Assembly: GCA_002315795.1 (NCBI GenBank)
Contig: DCIF01000050.1
Span: 871 to 20,937 of the forward strand
Direction: 5' to 3'
Source of the DNA: Bacteroidales bacterium UBA1733
Lineage (GTDB): Bacteria; Bacteroidota; Bacteroidia; Bacteroidales; UBA3663
DNA: 20,067 bases
The notes under the pieces were generated by a model that worked only from the letters and a program-made list of their open reading frames with translations, searched no databases and was not told the origin of the DNA. The translations under genes were made by a program, and so were the position numbers. Positions 7,329 through 14,586 of this stretch are shown piece by piece. Each line of letters begins with the position of its first letter. Positions within the stretch are counted from its first letter, which is position 1.

Positions 7329-9857
7329 ATGAAGATTTTCCTACAGATATATGACTTTTTTGCCACACGTCGCACCCACCTCTGGCTCTTACTGACAGTG
7401 ATGGTGGCTATGCTGTGCGCCTTGGTCACACGTCTTGACTATAAGGAAGATATCTCTGACTTCATGCCTTTCGATGCCGAGTACCGCAAGTCGATGCAGA
7501 TCTATCAGGAGGTAGCTGCAGGCAATCGTGTGGTGCTACTCTTCAGTGCGGCAGATACTACGCTTCAACAGGATTACATCACCGCGGGCGTTGAGCGCTT
7601 TGGTGAGGTGCTGGCAGAACAGGACACTGCTGGTTGGATTACCGATTGGCAGCCACAGATCGATTATACACAGGTGCTCGATGTCTTCTCGTTCGTCTAT
7701 GAGCATTTGCCCATTTATCTTGATGAAGCCGACTATGCACGCTGTGACAGTCTCTGGAGTGCGGATCCTGATTTTGTGCGTCACCGCCTTGAGGCCGATT
7801 ATGAGCAGTTAGGTTCCTTGGCTGGTTCATTTGTCCAGCCTGTGCTGCAGCACGATCCTTTAGGCTTAGGTGGCCGTGTGGCTTCACTGTTGCAGCAATT
7901 CCAGCCAGAACTCCAGTTTCAGCAGTATGATGGCTATATCTTCACTCCGGATGAGCGCCGATGCATTGTCACGCTTACCTCTCCTTTTGGCAGTAGTGAG
8001 AGCAGCAGCAATGCGCAACTGGTCTCATTGCTGGAACGTACCACAGCGGCGGTACAGTCCGAAGAGGGGAGTCGTGACCTGGATGTCACCATCATCGGAT
8101 CTCCGGTCATTGCTGTCTCAAACGCAGCACAGATCAAGCATGACAGCATCCTGTCTGTCACCATCTCTGCCATTCTGATTCTGTCTCTGCTGCTCTATGC
8201 TTTCCGCAGCCTTCGTTCCTTGCTGCAGATTGCTTTGGCCACGGCTTTCGGTTTTCTTTTTGCCTTGGCATTTTTAGGCTTGTTCCGTGATAGTGTCTCG
8301 GTCATCGTACTTGGTATAGCCTCTATCATCATCGGTATAGCAGTCAATTATCCGTTGCATTACATCTGTCACAAGCAGCATCAGCCTGATACGCGTCTCA
8401 CACTTCATGAGATCGTGGCTCCTCTGTTTATTGGCAATGTCACCACAGTTGGAGCATTTATGGCATTGGTTCCGCTCGATGCCGTTGCTGTATGCGACCT
8501 CGGTCTCTTCAGTGCCTTGATGCTTATTGGCACCATCTTCTTTGTACTGGTCTTCATGCCACACATGACCTGGTTCGAAGCAAGGACACCAGCCAAGGTC
8601 AATCTTGAAGAAGAAGTGCATGCTTTTGACCGTCTTTCTCAGCGACTGACACAGTCGCGTCTGACGGTGGTCTTCCTTGTGATCCTGACGGCTTTCTTCG
8701 GTTATTTCAGTCTGCAGACTACGTTCGACTCGAACCTCAACCATATCAATTACCTCACGGATCGTCAGCGCAGTGATCTGGCTTATATGTCAGAACTGCA
8801 GGGACAGTCGCAGGGCAATACGGTCTTTGCCTCTGTCTCAGCATCGACGTCCGATGCCGCCATCATGGGCATGGAGCAGGTGGCAGCACTGAGCAGACAG
8901 ACGGGGATGGCCGAAGTTTTCCTCTCACAGAAAAATCCGATTGATCTCCTTCCTTCACAAGCCACACAACAGCGCAGAATGGCACTGTGGCGCGAGTTCT
9001 GGAAGCGACATGGCTATGATGCCGGTTTGCCGTCAGCGTTTGTCTGTGAAGCCGAAAACATTGGTTTTTCGCCTTCTGCTTTTGCTCCATTTGAAAGTCT
9101 GTTGACCCAAGCGGACACACCTTTGTCTTATGACGATTTTGAACCGCTGACCACAACGATCCTCACCGGTATGGTTCGTCCTGGAATGCTGGTGGCTCAG
9201 TTCGCTGTTCCCGCCGAGCAGGTATCCCACGTTGAGCAGACCTTGACAGCTTCAATTGCTGAAGCTTCTCAGAGCGCCTCAGTTACTGAGTTAAGTCAGA
9301 GTGACCTTGAGTGTCACATCTTTGATCTGGCTTCGCTTAATAGTCGCGTCTCAGATGCTTTGTCCGATAATTTCAACTATATCGGTTATGCATGCAGTGC
9401 CATCGTGTTCCTGTTCCTCTGGTTCTCCTTCCGCCGTATCGAGTTGGCCATTGTGGCCTTCATTCCCATGGCCGTCGGCTGGATCTGGATTCTGGGACTG
9501 ATGCAGTTGCTGGGAATCCAGTTCAACATTGTGAACGTCATCCTTGCCACCTTTATTTTCGGACAGGGTGATGACTATACGATCTTTGTCACCGAGGGAC
9601 TGATACGAGATTATCGAGAGGGTCGCAAGGTGCTTGTCAGCTATGAACGCAGCATCCTTTTGTCGGCCGCCATTATGCTCATCGGCATCGGTTCGCTCAT
9701 CCTGGCCAAGCATCCGGCTATGCACTCATTGGCCGAAGTCACCATCATTGGTATGGCGGTCGTAGTGCTGATGGCCTGGTTCCTGCCTCCTATGGTTTTC
9801 CAGTGGCTGGTAAAGGTCGATCGTCCGTTGAGAGCGTATCTTGACAAACAGAGATAA
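7329..9857 (+). CDS. MMPL/RND-family lipid exporter
   Basis: At 842 residues the protein has the doubled RND/MMPL plan: a first helix at about 17-37, a large periplasmic loop, a cluster of helices around 270-415 including GIAVNYPLHYICHKQH, a helix near 445, a second periplasmic loop, and a final helix cluster from about 690 to 830. The stretch GQGDDYTIFVTEG in the second half is the MMPL counterpart of the charged proton-relay helix. It acts in the inner membrane, powered by proton motive force. MMPL proteins of this type occur in aryl polyene and flexirubin clusters, where they are thought to move the finished lipid toward the outer membrane. Its place between acyltransferase and ACP fits that role; no outer-membrane factor is visible. 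Confidence 0.85.
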   Translation: MKIFLQIYDFFATRRTHLWLLLTVMVAMLCALVTRLDYKEDISDFMPFDAEYRKSMQIYQEVAAGNRVVLLFSAADTTLQQDYITAGVERFGEVLAEQDTAGWITDWQPQIDYTQVLDVFSFVYEHLPIYLDEADYARCDSLWSADPDFVRHRLEADYEQLGSLAGSFVQPVLQHDPLGLGGRVASLLQQFQPELQFQQYDGYIFTPDERRCIVTLTSPFGSSESSSNAQLVSLLERTTAAVQSEEGSRDLDVTIIGSPVIAVSNAAQIKHDSILSVTISAILILSLLLYAFRSLRSLLQIALATAFGFLFALAFLGLFRDSVSVIVLGIASIIIGIAVNYPLHYICHKQHQPDTRLTLHEIVAPLFIGNVTTVGAFMALVPLDAVAVCDLGLFSALMLIGTIFFVLVFMPHMTWFEARTPAKVNLEEEVHAFDRLSQRLTQSRLTVVFLVILTAFFGYFSLQTTFDSNLNHINYLTDRQRSDLAYMSELQGQSQGNTVFASVSASTSDAAIMGMEQVAALSRQTGMAEVFLSQKNPIDLLPSQATQQRRMALWREFWKRHGYDAGLPSAFVCEAENIGFSPSAFAPFESLLTQADTPLSYDDFEPLTTTILTGMVRPGMLVAQFAVPAEQVSHVEQTLTASIAEASQSASVTELSQSDLECHIFDLASLNSRVSDALSDNFNYIGYACSAIVFLFLWFSFRRIELAIVAFIPMAVGWIWILGLMQLLGIQFNIVNVILATFIFGQGDDYTIFVTEGLIRDYREGRKVLVSYERSILLSAAIMLIGIGSLILAKHPAMHSLAEVTIIGMAVVVLMAWFLPPMVFQWLVKVDRPLRAYLDKQR

Positions 9858-9877
9858 ACAAAAAAACTTACATATAT

Positions 9878-10105
9878 ATGAAAGAGAAAATCATTTCAAT
9901 CCTTGAGGATGCACTTCCTTTGGTCGATCTGGAATCTGAGCGTCTTTGGGACGAGCTCGATTCACTCGGTGTCACCAACATCCTTATGCTCCTCTCAGAA
10001 GAGTATGGCATCGAGCTCACTTCGCGTGATGCTACACCAAAGAACCTTCGCAACATCGATGCTCTGGTAGCACTCGTTGAGCGCAAGTTAGCTGAGAAGC
10101 AGTAA
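9878..10105 (+). CDS. Acyl carrier protein
   Basis: A 75-residue, acidic, four-helix protein with the phosphopantetheine attachment motif DSLG at residues 28-31; Ser29 is the predicted attachment site. The spacing from the N-terminus and the following LLSEEYGIEL helix match discrete ACPs, although the rest is divergent from housekeeping AcpP. The leader before the ATG is an A-rich run with no Shine-Dalgarno sequence, typical of Bacteroidetes. It lies directly before the acyl-activating ligase gene, so the ligase probably loads, or feeds substrate to, this carrier. The dehydratase and acyltransferases upstream would use the acyl-ACP. Confidence 0.88.
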   Translation: MKEKIISILEDALPLVDLESERLWDELDSLGVTNILMLLSEEYGIELTSRDATPKNLRNIDALVALVERKLAEKQ

Positions 10106-10140
10106 ACCGTCTTTATTCAGTATTTACTCTCTGGAACCCG

Positions 10141-11718
10141 ATGGCCACCTTAGTTTCATATATTCATCAGCATGCTCAGGAGCGACCTGAAGTCCCCGCT
10201 ATCATCCATAATGGGGAAGTGGTCACCTATGCGCAGCTCTCAGCGCTGGTTCGTGCAGAAGCACGACGCCTGCGCCAGGAGGAGCGTGTCGTTCCAGGTC
10301 AGCTCTATCAGTTTGTGGCATCACAGGATACGGCTTATCTGGTGCGTTTCTTTGCGTTGCATGAGGTGGGAGCCATCAGTGTGCCGGTCGACAGTCTGAT
10401 GGCCGATCTGCCACCTTATCAGAATCCAGCCATCAGCGACATCCTTTTTACTACAGGATCTACCAGCAAACCCAAAGGTGTGCTTCTCAGTCAGGAGGCC
10501 ATCATGGCCGACGCTGATAATCTGATAGCGTCACAGGGATTTCATGAAGGACTCACTTTCGTCATCTGTGGTCCTCTGCATCACTTCGGCAGCTGGAGCA
10601 AGGTGCTCCCTACGATTGTCGTCGGTGGTACACTCTATCTGTTGGAGGGACTGAAAGACACTGAAGCTTTCTTCACGGCCATGGGTTCGGCTCCACGTAC
10701 AGCTACCTTCCTGGTACCTTCAGCCATCCGCATGATGATGCAGCTGCATCGTGAACGTCTGCAGTCATTAGCCGATCATATTGAGTTCATTGAGACGGGT
10801 GCGGCCCCTATTGCTACCAGCGATATGGAGCAGGTGCGCGAAGCTTTGCCAAAGACGCGGTTCTACAACACTTACGCCTCTACAGAGACCGGTATTGTCT
10901 GCACTTATCCTTTCCACAAGCCGGCTCCGTGTTTGCAAGGTTGTGTCGGTCCCACCATGAAGCATGCTCATCTGCAGCTTGATGTCGAAGGCCATATTGT
11001 CGTTACGGGACCAATGATTATGAGTGGCTATCTGCATGACCAGCAGGTCCCTACTGAGATCTGTACCTCTGATATTGGTCGGTTAGACGAAGCTGGTAAT
11101 CTTTATATTACCGGCCGTGACAGTGACTTTATCAACGTGGGTGGACTGAAGGTGGCACCTGCAGAGATTGAAGATGCTGCTATGTCGATGCCTGGTATTG
11201 CTGACTGCATCTGTCTGGCTACGCCACATCCGCTGATGGGACAGGTGCCTCGTCTGCTGGTGGTCATGGAGTCTGGCGTGGCCTTTGATAAAAAGGCGCT
11301 CATCAGATATCTGAAAGAGCGACTTGAAGCTTTCAAGATTCCGCTGTTCTATGCCGAGATTCCTGAGGTTAAGAAGACCTTTAATGGTAAGAAAGACCGC
11401 AGGGCTGACTATCGTCCTATCCGTGAGCGTGTACTTGCCGCCACCAATATCACAGAGTTTCAGCGTAAGGTCTATCTCGAAGCACTGAACATCCCTCGTG
11501 GAGAGACCATCACCTATGGCGAACTGGCCAAGCGTATCGGTTGCCGCAGTGCACAGGCCGTCGGACAGGCTTTGCGCAAGAATCCCTTTGCACCCGAAGT
11601 CCCATGTCATCGAGTATTAGCAGCCGATGGTTCCCTGCATGGTTACAATGGTCAGACGGAAGGGGAGATGATTGCCAAGAAACTCCGTCTCCTTCGTGAG
11701 GAAGGTTACAAGGGTTGA
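10141..11718 (+). CDS. Acyl-activating AMP ligase fused to MGMT/Ogt-like DNA repair domain
   Basis: The 525-residue protein has two domains in one uninterrupted frame. Residues 1 to about 430 form an ANL-superfamily ligase: ATP-loop TTGSTSKPKGV, the A5-like NTYASTET, TSDIGRLDE, the hinge block GRDSDFINVGGLKVAPAEIE, and a C-terminal catalytic Lys in KTFNGKKDR. It should adenylate an acyl or aryl acid and pass it to CoA or to the neighbouring ACP. Residues 437 to 525 form a complete C-terminal domain of O6-alkylguanine-DNA alkyltransferase: ITYGELA, helix-turn-helix AQAVGQALRKNP, active-site PCHRV with Cys489, then GYNG. The usual Arg finger position holds Gln472. The N-terminal domain of full Ogt proteins is absent. 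The fusion looks genuine because no stop or frame change separates the parts. The ligase call is firm; the function of the second domain is open. Confidence 0.88.
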   Translation: MATLVSYIHQHAQERPEVPAIIHNGEVVTYAQLSALVRAEARRLRQEERVVPGQLYQFVASQDTAYLVRFFALHEVGAISVPVDSLMADLPPYQNPAISDILFTTGSTSKPKGVLLSQEAIMADADNLIASQGFHEGLTFVICGPLHHFGSWSKVLPTIVVGGTLYLLEGLKDTEAFFTAMGSAPRTATFLVPSAIRMMMQLHRERLQSLADHIEFIETGAAPIATSDMEQVREALPKTRFYNTYASTETGIVCTYPFHKPAPCLQGCVGPTMKHAHLQLDVEGHIVVTGPMIMSGYLHDQQVPTEICTSDIGRLDEAGNLYITGRDSDFINVGGLKVAPAEIEDAAMSMPGIADCICLATPHPLMGQVPRLLVVMESGVAFDKKALIRYLKERLEAFKIPLFYAEIPEVKKTFNGKKDRRADYRPIRERVLAATNITEFQRKVYLEALNIPRGETITYGELAKRIGCRSAQAVGQALRKNPFAPEVPCHRVLAADGSLHGYNGQTEGEMIAKKLRLLREEGYKG

Positions 11719-11926
11719 AACTGCTTCCAGAAATTTGGATGAACTTTCATTGATCACTGAAACCTCTTCCAAACTTTTGGATGAGCTTTCAAAGGTCACT
11801 GAAACCACTTCCAGCATTTATTTTCTCCTTTCCGAGGTCTCTGAAACCGGATTTAGAAATCATTTTCCCCTTTCAGAGATCACGGAAACCTCTTCCAGAT
11901 ATTTGGATGAGCTTTCCGTGACCAAT
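11717..11926 (+). repeat. Five tandem 42-bp repeats, partly palindromic
   Basis: Five units of exactly 42 bp begin at 11717, 11759, 11801, 11843 and 11885, each opening with GAAAC; a trace of a sixth (GAAAGC) follows at 11927. Units 1, 2 and 5 contain a 32-bp imperfect palindrome with arms like GAAACCTCTTCC and GGATGAGCTTTC, and a 10-bp spacer often containing GATCAC or GGTCAC. Units 3 and 4 have diverged together and share TTTTC-[TC]-CCTTTC in the right half. The first unit overlaps the ligase stop codon. The + strand is open from a TTG at 11672 to 11935 (87 codons) with 14-residue repeats such as ETSSKLLDELSKVT; the - strand is open from 11817 to 11617. Neither reading has a convincing start, so a coding role is doubtful. 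Confidence 0.85.
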
Positions 11927-11958
11927 GAAAGCTAAAATGCTATCTGCTCATTGCAAAA

Positions 11959-12033
11959 ATAGCTCAAACTAATCTTTTTAGTTATGAAAAAGCATTAATA
12001 AACTAAAAGATTTCGTTTGAACTATTTTTTTTC
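11959..12033 (+). terminator. Long dyad followed by T run: terminator and/or operator
   Basis: Two 25-bp arms, 11959-11983 and 12001-12025, are reverse complements at about 22 positions (outer part ATAGCTCAAAC against GTTTGAACTAT, inner part AATCTTTTTAGTT against AACTAAAAGATT). The loop is 17 nt. Eight T residues follow at 12025-12032. As RNA this is a stem-loop with a U run, a plausible terminator for the lipid operon, though the stem is AT-rich. Because it also ends just before the likely promoter of the BlaI-like gene, it could equally be a repressor operator. It does not contain the TACA/TGTA core of classical BlaI/MecI operators. Confidence 0.6.
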
Positions 12034-12042
12034 GTTCCTTTG
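12016..12042 (+). promoter_or_regulatory. Candidate Bacteroidetes promoter for the BlaI-like gene
   Basis: TTCCTTTG at 12035-12042 differs by one base from the Bacteroidetes -7 consensus TAnnTTTG, and TTTG at 12016-12019 lies upstream in a possible -33 position. The 15-bp gap is shorter than the usual 19-21 bp, so the assignment is tentative. Transcription from here would begin around 12049, which supports the ATG at 12070 over the TTG at 12040 as the start of the following gene. Confidence 0.4.
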
Positions 12043-12069
12043 TGCCAGCAAATAAAAAAAAGACCGAAT

Positions 12070-12441
12070 ATGAAACAAGATCTGACCGCAAAGGAAGAAC
12101 AGGCCATGAATATCTTCTGGGAGAAAGGACCTCAGTTCGTGAAGGATATGCTGGCATTCTATGAGGATCCCAAGCCTCACTTCAATACACTCTCAACCGT
12201 TGTGCGCACGTTAGAGGAGAAAGGATATGTAGCACATAAAAGCTTTGGCACTTCTTATCAGTACTATGCTGCTATCACGTCCGATGAGTATCATAAGAAT
12301 ACGCTTGCGTCTGTGATCAGCCGTTATTTTAAGGGTTCGTATCTCAATGCGATTTCTGCTTTAGTCAAGGAAGAGAATGTCTCTATCGATGAGCTGAAAC
12401 AACTCATCGATCAGGTGGAGAAAAGTAACTCTAAACTCTAA
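12070..12441 (+). CDS. BlaI/MecI/CopY-family transcriptional repressor
   Basis: A 123-residue winged-helix regulator. The N-terminus (LTAKEEQAMNIFWEKGPQFV) is the characteristic first helix of BlaI/MecI proteins, and FNTLSTVVRTLEEKGYVAHK is the recognition helix and wing. The C-terminal half is helical and should dimerise. The track of upstream codons from a TTG at 12040 is discounted because the ATG at 12070 restores the family-type N-terminus. Family knowledge: such repressors bind operator dyads and are inactivated by cleavage triggered by a partner M56 membrane peptidase, which is encoded 21 bp downstream. No beta-lactamase gene is nearby, so the controlled genes may be the pair itself or distant genes. 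The dyad at 11959-12025 is a candidate operator. Confidence 0.9.
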   Translation: MKQDLTAKEEQAMNIFWEKGPQFVKDMLAFYEDPKPHFNTLSTVVRTLEEKGYVAHKSFGTSYQYYAAITSDEYHKNTLASVISRYFKGSYLNAISALVKEENVSIDELKQLIDQVEKSNSKL

Positions 12442-12462
12442 TTTCTAAACTATTAATTGGCC

Positions 12463-13854
12463 ATGGGTGCTTTCTTTGTCTTTATACTCAAGTCAGCCTT
12501 GTGTCTGGTGGCTTATTACCTGTTTTATAAGTTGCTTCTGAGTCGAGACACGTTCTTTCGCTTCAATCGTTTTGCCATGGTGTCCCTACTACTCTGCTCA
12601 ATGATTCTGCCTTTGCTGCAGGTTAGCTTTGGTATGGATGAGGTAGAAACTGCCACTACTACCATGGCGGAACTGCCACAGATGGTGTCGATGGACGTGG
12701 TCCATACGGAGGTGTCGCTCTGGGCTCAAGTCGTGTCCGTGCTGCTGGTCATCTATCTGTTGGGAATCGTGTTTTTCTCATTGCGAACGCTTGTCTCTTA
12801 TTTCAGTCTTTGTCGCATGATCAGACGTTGTGAGGAGCGACCGATGCTAGAGGGTTTCACAAATGAGAATGTGCATCTTAGGGTGGCCAAAGATGCCGTC
12901 TCGCCCTTCAGCTGGATGAACTATGTCGTGGTCAATGCACAGGATCTGGCAGAGAATGGCCGTGGCATCCTGCTGCATGAACTGGGACATATCACTCATC
13001 GTCATACATTCGATCTGTTGCTGACCGAACTCTGTCTGATCGTGCAGTGGTTCAATCCGGCCATTTGGCTGATGCGTGAGGAACTGCAGGATATCCATGA
13101 GTTTGAGGCCGATGAGGCCGTGCTCAATGCTGGTGTCAATGCGCGTGAATATCAATTACTACTAATAAAAAAGGCTGCTGGTAGCCGACTGCAATCAATT
13201 ACCAACAGCCTGCACCATAGTTCAATTAAAAAACGTATCACAATGATGCAGAAGAAAAAATCAAATCCGTGGGCACAAACCAAGTATTTGTTGGCAGTGC
13301 CAGTAGCAGCGCTCAGTATGGTCCTGTTAGCCACACCTGCAGCCACAGCTCTCTCAAAAGAGATTGCCGGGTGCAAAGTTAGTAATTTATTTCCAGATGA
13401 CCAAACAAATCAAGAAAAAAAAGTGTCTGGTCTTGTCATGGAGACAGTGTCTTCCAATGACGATGATGAAGTCAAGACTGTTTGCGAGGTAGAGCCTCAG
13501 TATCCTGGTGGCGGTCAGGAGTTAATGAAATTTATAGCTGAGAATATAAGATACCCGAAGGAGTGTGTAGACAATAAAATCGAAGGTCGCGTGATTCTCA
13601 GCTTCATTGTTGAAAAAGACGGCTCTGTCTCTAATATAGAAGAGATGCGCTCGCCAAATCCTTTATTGGCTGATGAGGCAAAACGTGTTCTGACTTTGAT
13701 GCCAAAGTGGACTCCTGGCATGCAGGATGGAGAGGCCGTGAGAGTAAGATTTATTATTCCAGTCACGTTCCTTCTTCCGGGAGTAAGTAATTCGAAGGAT
13801 GTTTCTACTGAGAATGGTGTAACTGTTGTCGGATATGGGAATGAGAAGAAATAA
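12463..13854 (+). CDS. BlaR1-like M56 peptidase with C-terminal TonB domain
   Basis: This 463-residue membrane protein has N-terminal helices at about 5-25, 38-56 and 85-110, then a cytosolic-facing zinc protease site HELGH (His172, Glu173, His176) with the downstream FEADEAV acidic motif. Another helix follows near residues 280-300 (YLLAVPVAALSMVLLATPAA). The periplasmic end is not a penicillin-sensing domain but a TonB C-terminal domain (from about YPGGGQELMKFIAENIRYP to FIIPVTFLL). The last residues NGVTVVGYGNEKK resemble the motif found near the plug of SusC-type receptors. The ATG at 12463 is preferred to the TTG at 12457. It probably senses an envelope signal and inactivates the BlaI-like partner encoded just upstream. 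Confidence 0.88.
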   Translation: MGAFFVFILKSALCLVAYYLFYKLLLSRDTFFRFNRFAMVSLLLCSMILPLLQVSFGMDEVETATTTMAELPQMVSMDVVHTEVSLWAQVVSVLLVIYLLGIVFFSLRTLVSYFSLCRMIRRCEERPMLEGFTNENVHLRVAKDAVSPFSWMNYVVVNAQDLAENGRGILLHELGHITHRHTFDLLLTELCLIVQWFNPAIWLMREELQDIHEFEADEAVLNAGVNAREYQLLLIKKAAGSRLQSITNSLHHSSIKKRITMMQKKKSNPWAQTKYLLAVPVAALSMVLLATPAATALSKEIAGCKVSNLFPDDQTNQEKKVSGLVMETVSSNDDDEVKTVCEVEPQYPGGGQELMKFIAENIRYPKECVDNKIEGRVILSFIVEKDGSVSNIEEMRSPNPLLADEAKRVLTLMPKWTPGMQDGEAVRVRFIIPVTFLLPGVSNSKDVSTENGVTVVGYGNEKK

Positions 13855-13876
13855 ATACTGAAATTAATAACCCAAA

Positions 13877-13906
13877 GCAGGAGATTGCCTCATGGTAATC
13901 TCCTGC
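13877..13906. terminator. Bidirectional hairpin between convergent genes
   Basis: Arms at 13877-13889 (GCAGGAGATTGCC) and 13894-13906 (GGTAATCTCCTGC) pair at 12 of 13 positions around a TCAT loop. It sits 22 bp after the M56 gene and ahead of the convergent - strand genes. No strong T run follows on either side, which is common for Bacteroidetes terminators. Confidence 0.7.
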
Positions 13907-13911
13907 GATAT

Positions 13912-13945
13912 TTATAGCACAAGATCAACCTTGCTCGATTCTTGC
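13912..13945 (-). pseudogene. 34-bp remnant of a lipoprotein gene 3' end
   Basis: On the - strand this stretch reads QESSKVDLVL-stop and matches the last codons of the intact lipoprotein gene at 15889-16425 (QESSKIDIVL-stop). Thirty-one of 34 bases agree; the differences are one synonymous change plus Ile to Val and Ile to Leu. Upstream of it the frame meets a stop within a few codons and similarity ends abruptly. It lies on the far side of the ATPase/RloB cassette from the intact gene. It is either the scar of a lost tandem paralogue or a duplicated insertion boundary. Confidence 0.75.
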
Positions 13946-14020
13946 ATTACTCAGGTGACTACACCTTGGTACACTTTACTCTTTCTTCCTCAAGGTTCTG
14001 ACGTATATAATCAGTCAAAG

Positions 14021-14584
14021 TTACTTATGGCTGGAGCGAATAATTAAAGATTCTAATGAGTCAATCAGCAAATGAATAGTAGTAGAAGGGTTATTGAATG
14101 CCTGGAGAACTCTGGCTCTTTTGACGGCAACTTCTACATTGCTCATTAGGTAATACTTATCGGTTGGAAGTAATGTACCTTTTTTGTATTGTGTCTCGAA
14201 AGAACAAAGTCGAGTGACGCACTCCTCACTCGACAACTCTGCTTTCTGCTCGATATAATGCAAAAGTAGCCATAACTCAAAGCAAGGATTGGAACAAAGC
14301 AAGGTGGCATTTGGTATTTTCTGCAATCTCTCAAGCATAGATGGTACATCGAGGTCATACATCAAGAATGTCCGGTCGTTCTCTGTCTGGATATATGCCG
14401 CCTTGCAACGCTCCACGAGTGCAGGAGTTACATTGAGTAACGTCTTCTTGGGGATAATATGTATAGGCAGACGATAGTGAGAACGAAGCATCTCAACATA
14501 TACAACCTCAGTATCACCTTCGCAAAAAACGAAGAAGTTGGGGATCATTGTCCTTCCTTTCGAGGTTCTCTCTTTACGTGCCAT
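14021..14584 (-). CDS. RloB/AbiLii-like Toprim-type protein
   Basis: The 187-residue protein matches the RloB family, related to AbiLii of lactococcal phage abortive infection. The start region FFVFCEGDTE (Glu22, Glu26) and the later LMYDLD (Asp77, Asp79) form the Glu and Asp-x-Asp pattern of Toprim folds, which in OLD- and PARIS-like systems are metal-dependent nucleases. CSNPCFELWLLLHY at about 95-110 is also a familiar RloB segment. It starts 2 bp after the stop of the ATPase gene (ATG at 14582-14584), so the two are almost certainly made together. The inferred role is the effector of an ATPase-controlled anti-phage module; enzymatic activity has not been read directly. Confidence 0.85.
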   Translation of the reverse strand: MARKERTSKGRTMIPNFFVFCEGDTEVVYVEMLRSHYRLPIHIIPKKTLLNVTPALVERCKAAYIQTENDRTFLMYDLDVPSMLERLQKIPNATLLCSNPCFELWLLLHYIEQKAELSSEECVTRLCSFETQYKKGTLLPTDKYYLMSNVEVAVKRARVLQAFNNPSTTIHLLIDSLESLIIRSSHK

Positions 14585-14586
14585 AA

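Noticed and set aside
8274..8744. 156-codon open frame on the - strand within the MMPL gene
   Set aside because: It is charged, low-complexity sequence complementary to hydrophobic helices; a typical shadow.
11083..11610. 175-codon open frame on the - strand within the ligase gene
   Set aside because: It is complementary to conserved ANL and MGMT motifs and has no protein signature of its own.
11717..11926. CRISPR-like array
   Set aside because: The units are contiguous 42-bp repeats with 10-bp similar spacers, not conserved repeats separated by unique ~30-bp spacers, and no cas genes are near.
11672..11935. Small repeat protein of 87 residues on the + strand
   Set aside because: It would start at a TTG inside the ligase gene with no ribosome site, and the complementary strand is also open, so the open frame may follow from the 42-bp period; kept only as a possibility in the repeat entry.
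12070..13854. Beta-lactam resistance sensor pair
   Set aside because: The M56 protein lacks a penicillin-binding sensor domain, ending instead in TonB, and there is no beta-lactamase or PBP gene nearby, so a resistance role is not supported.
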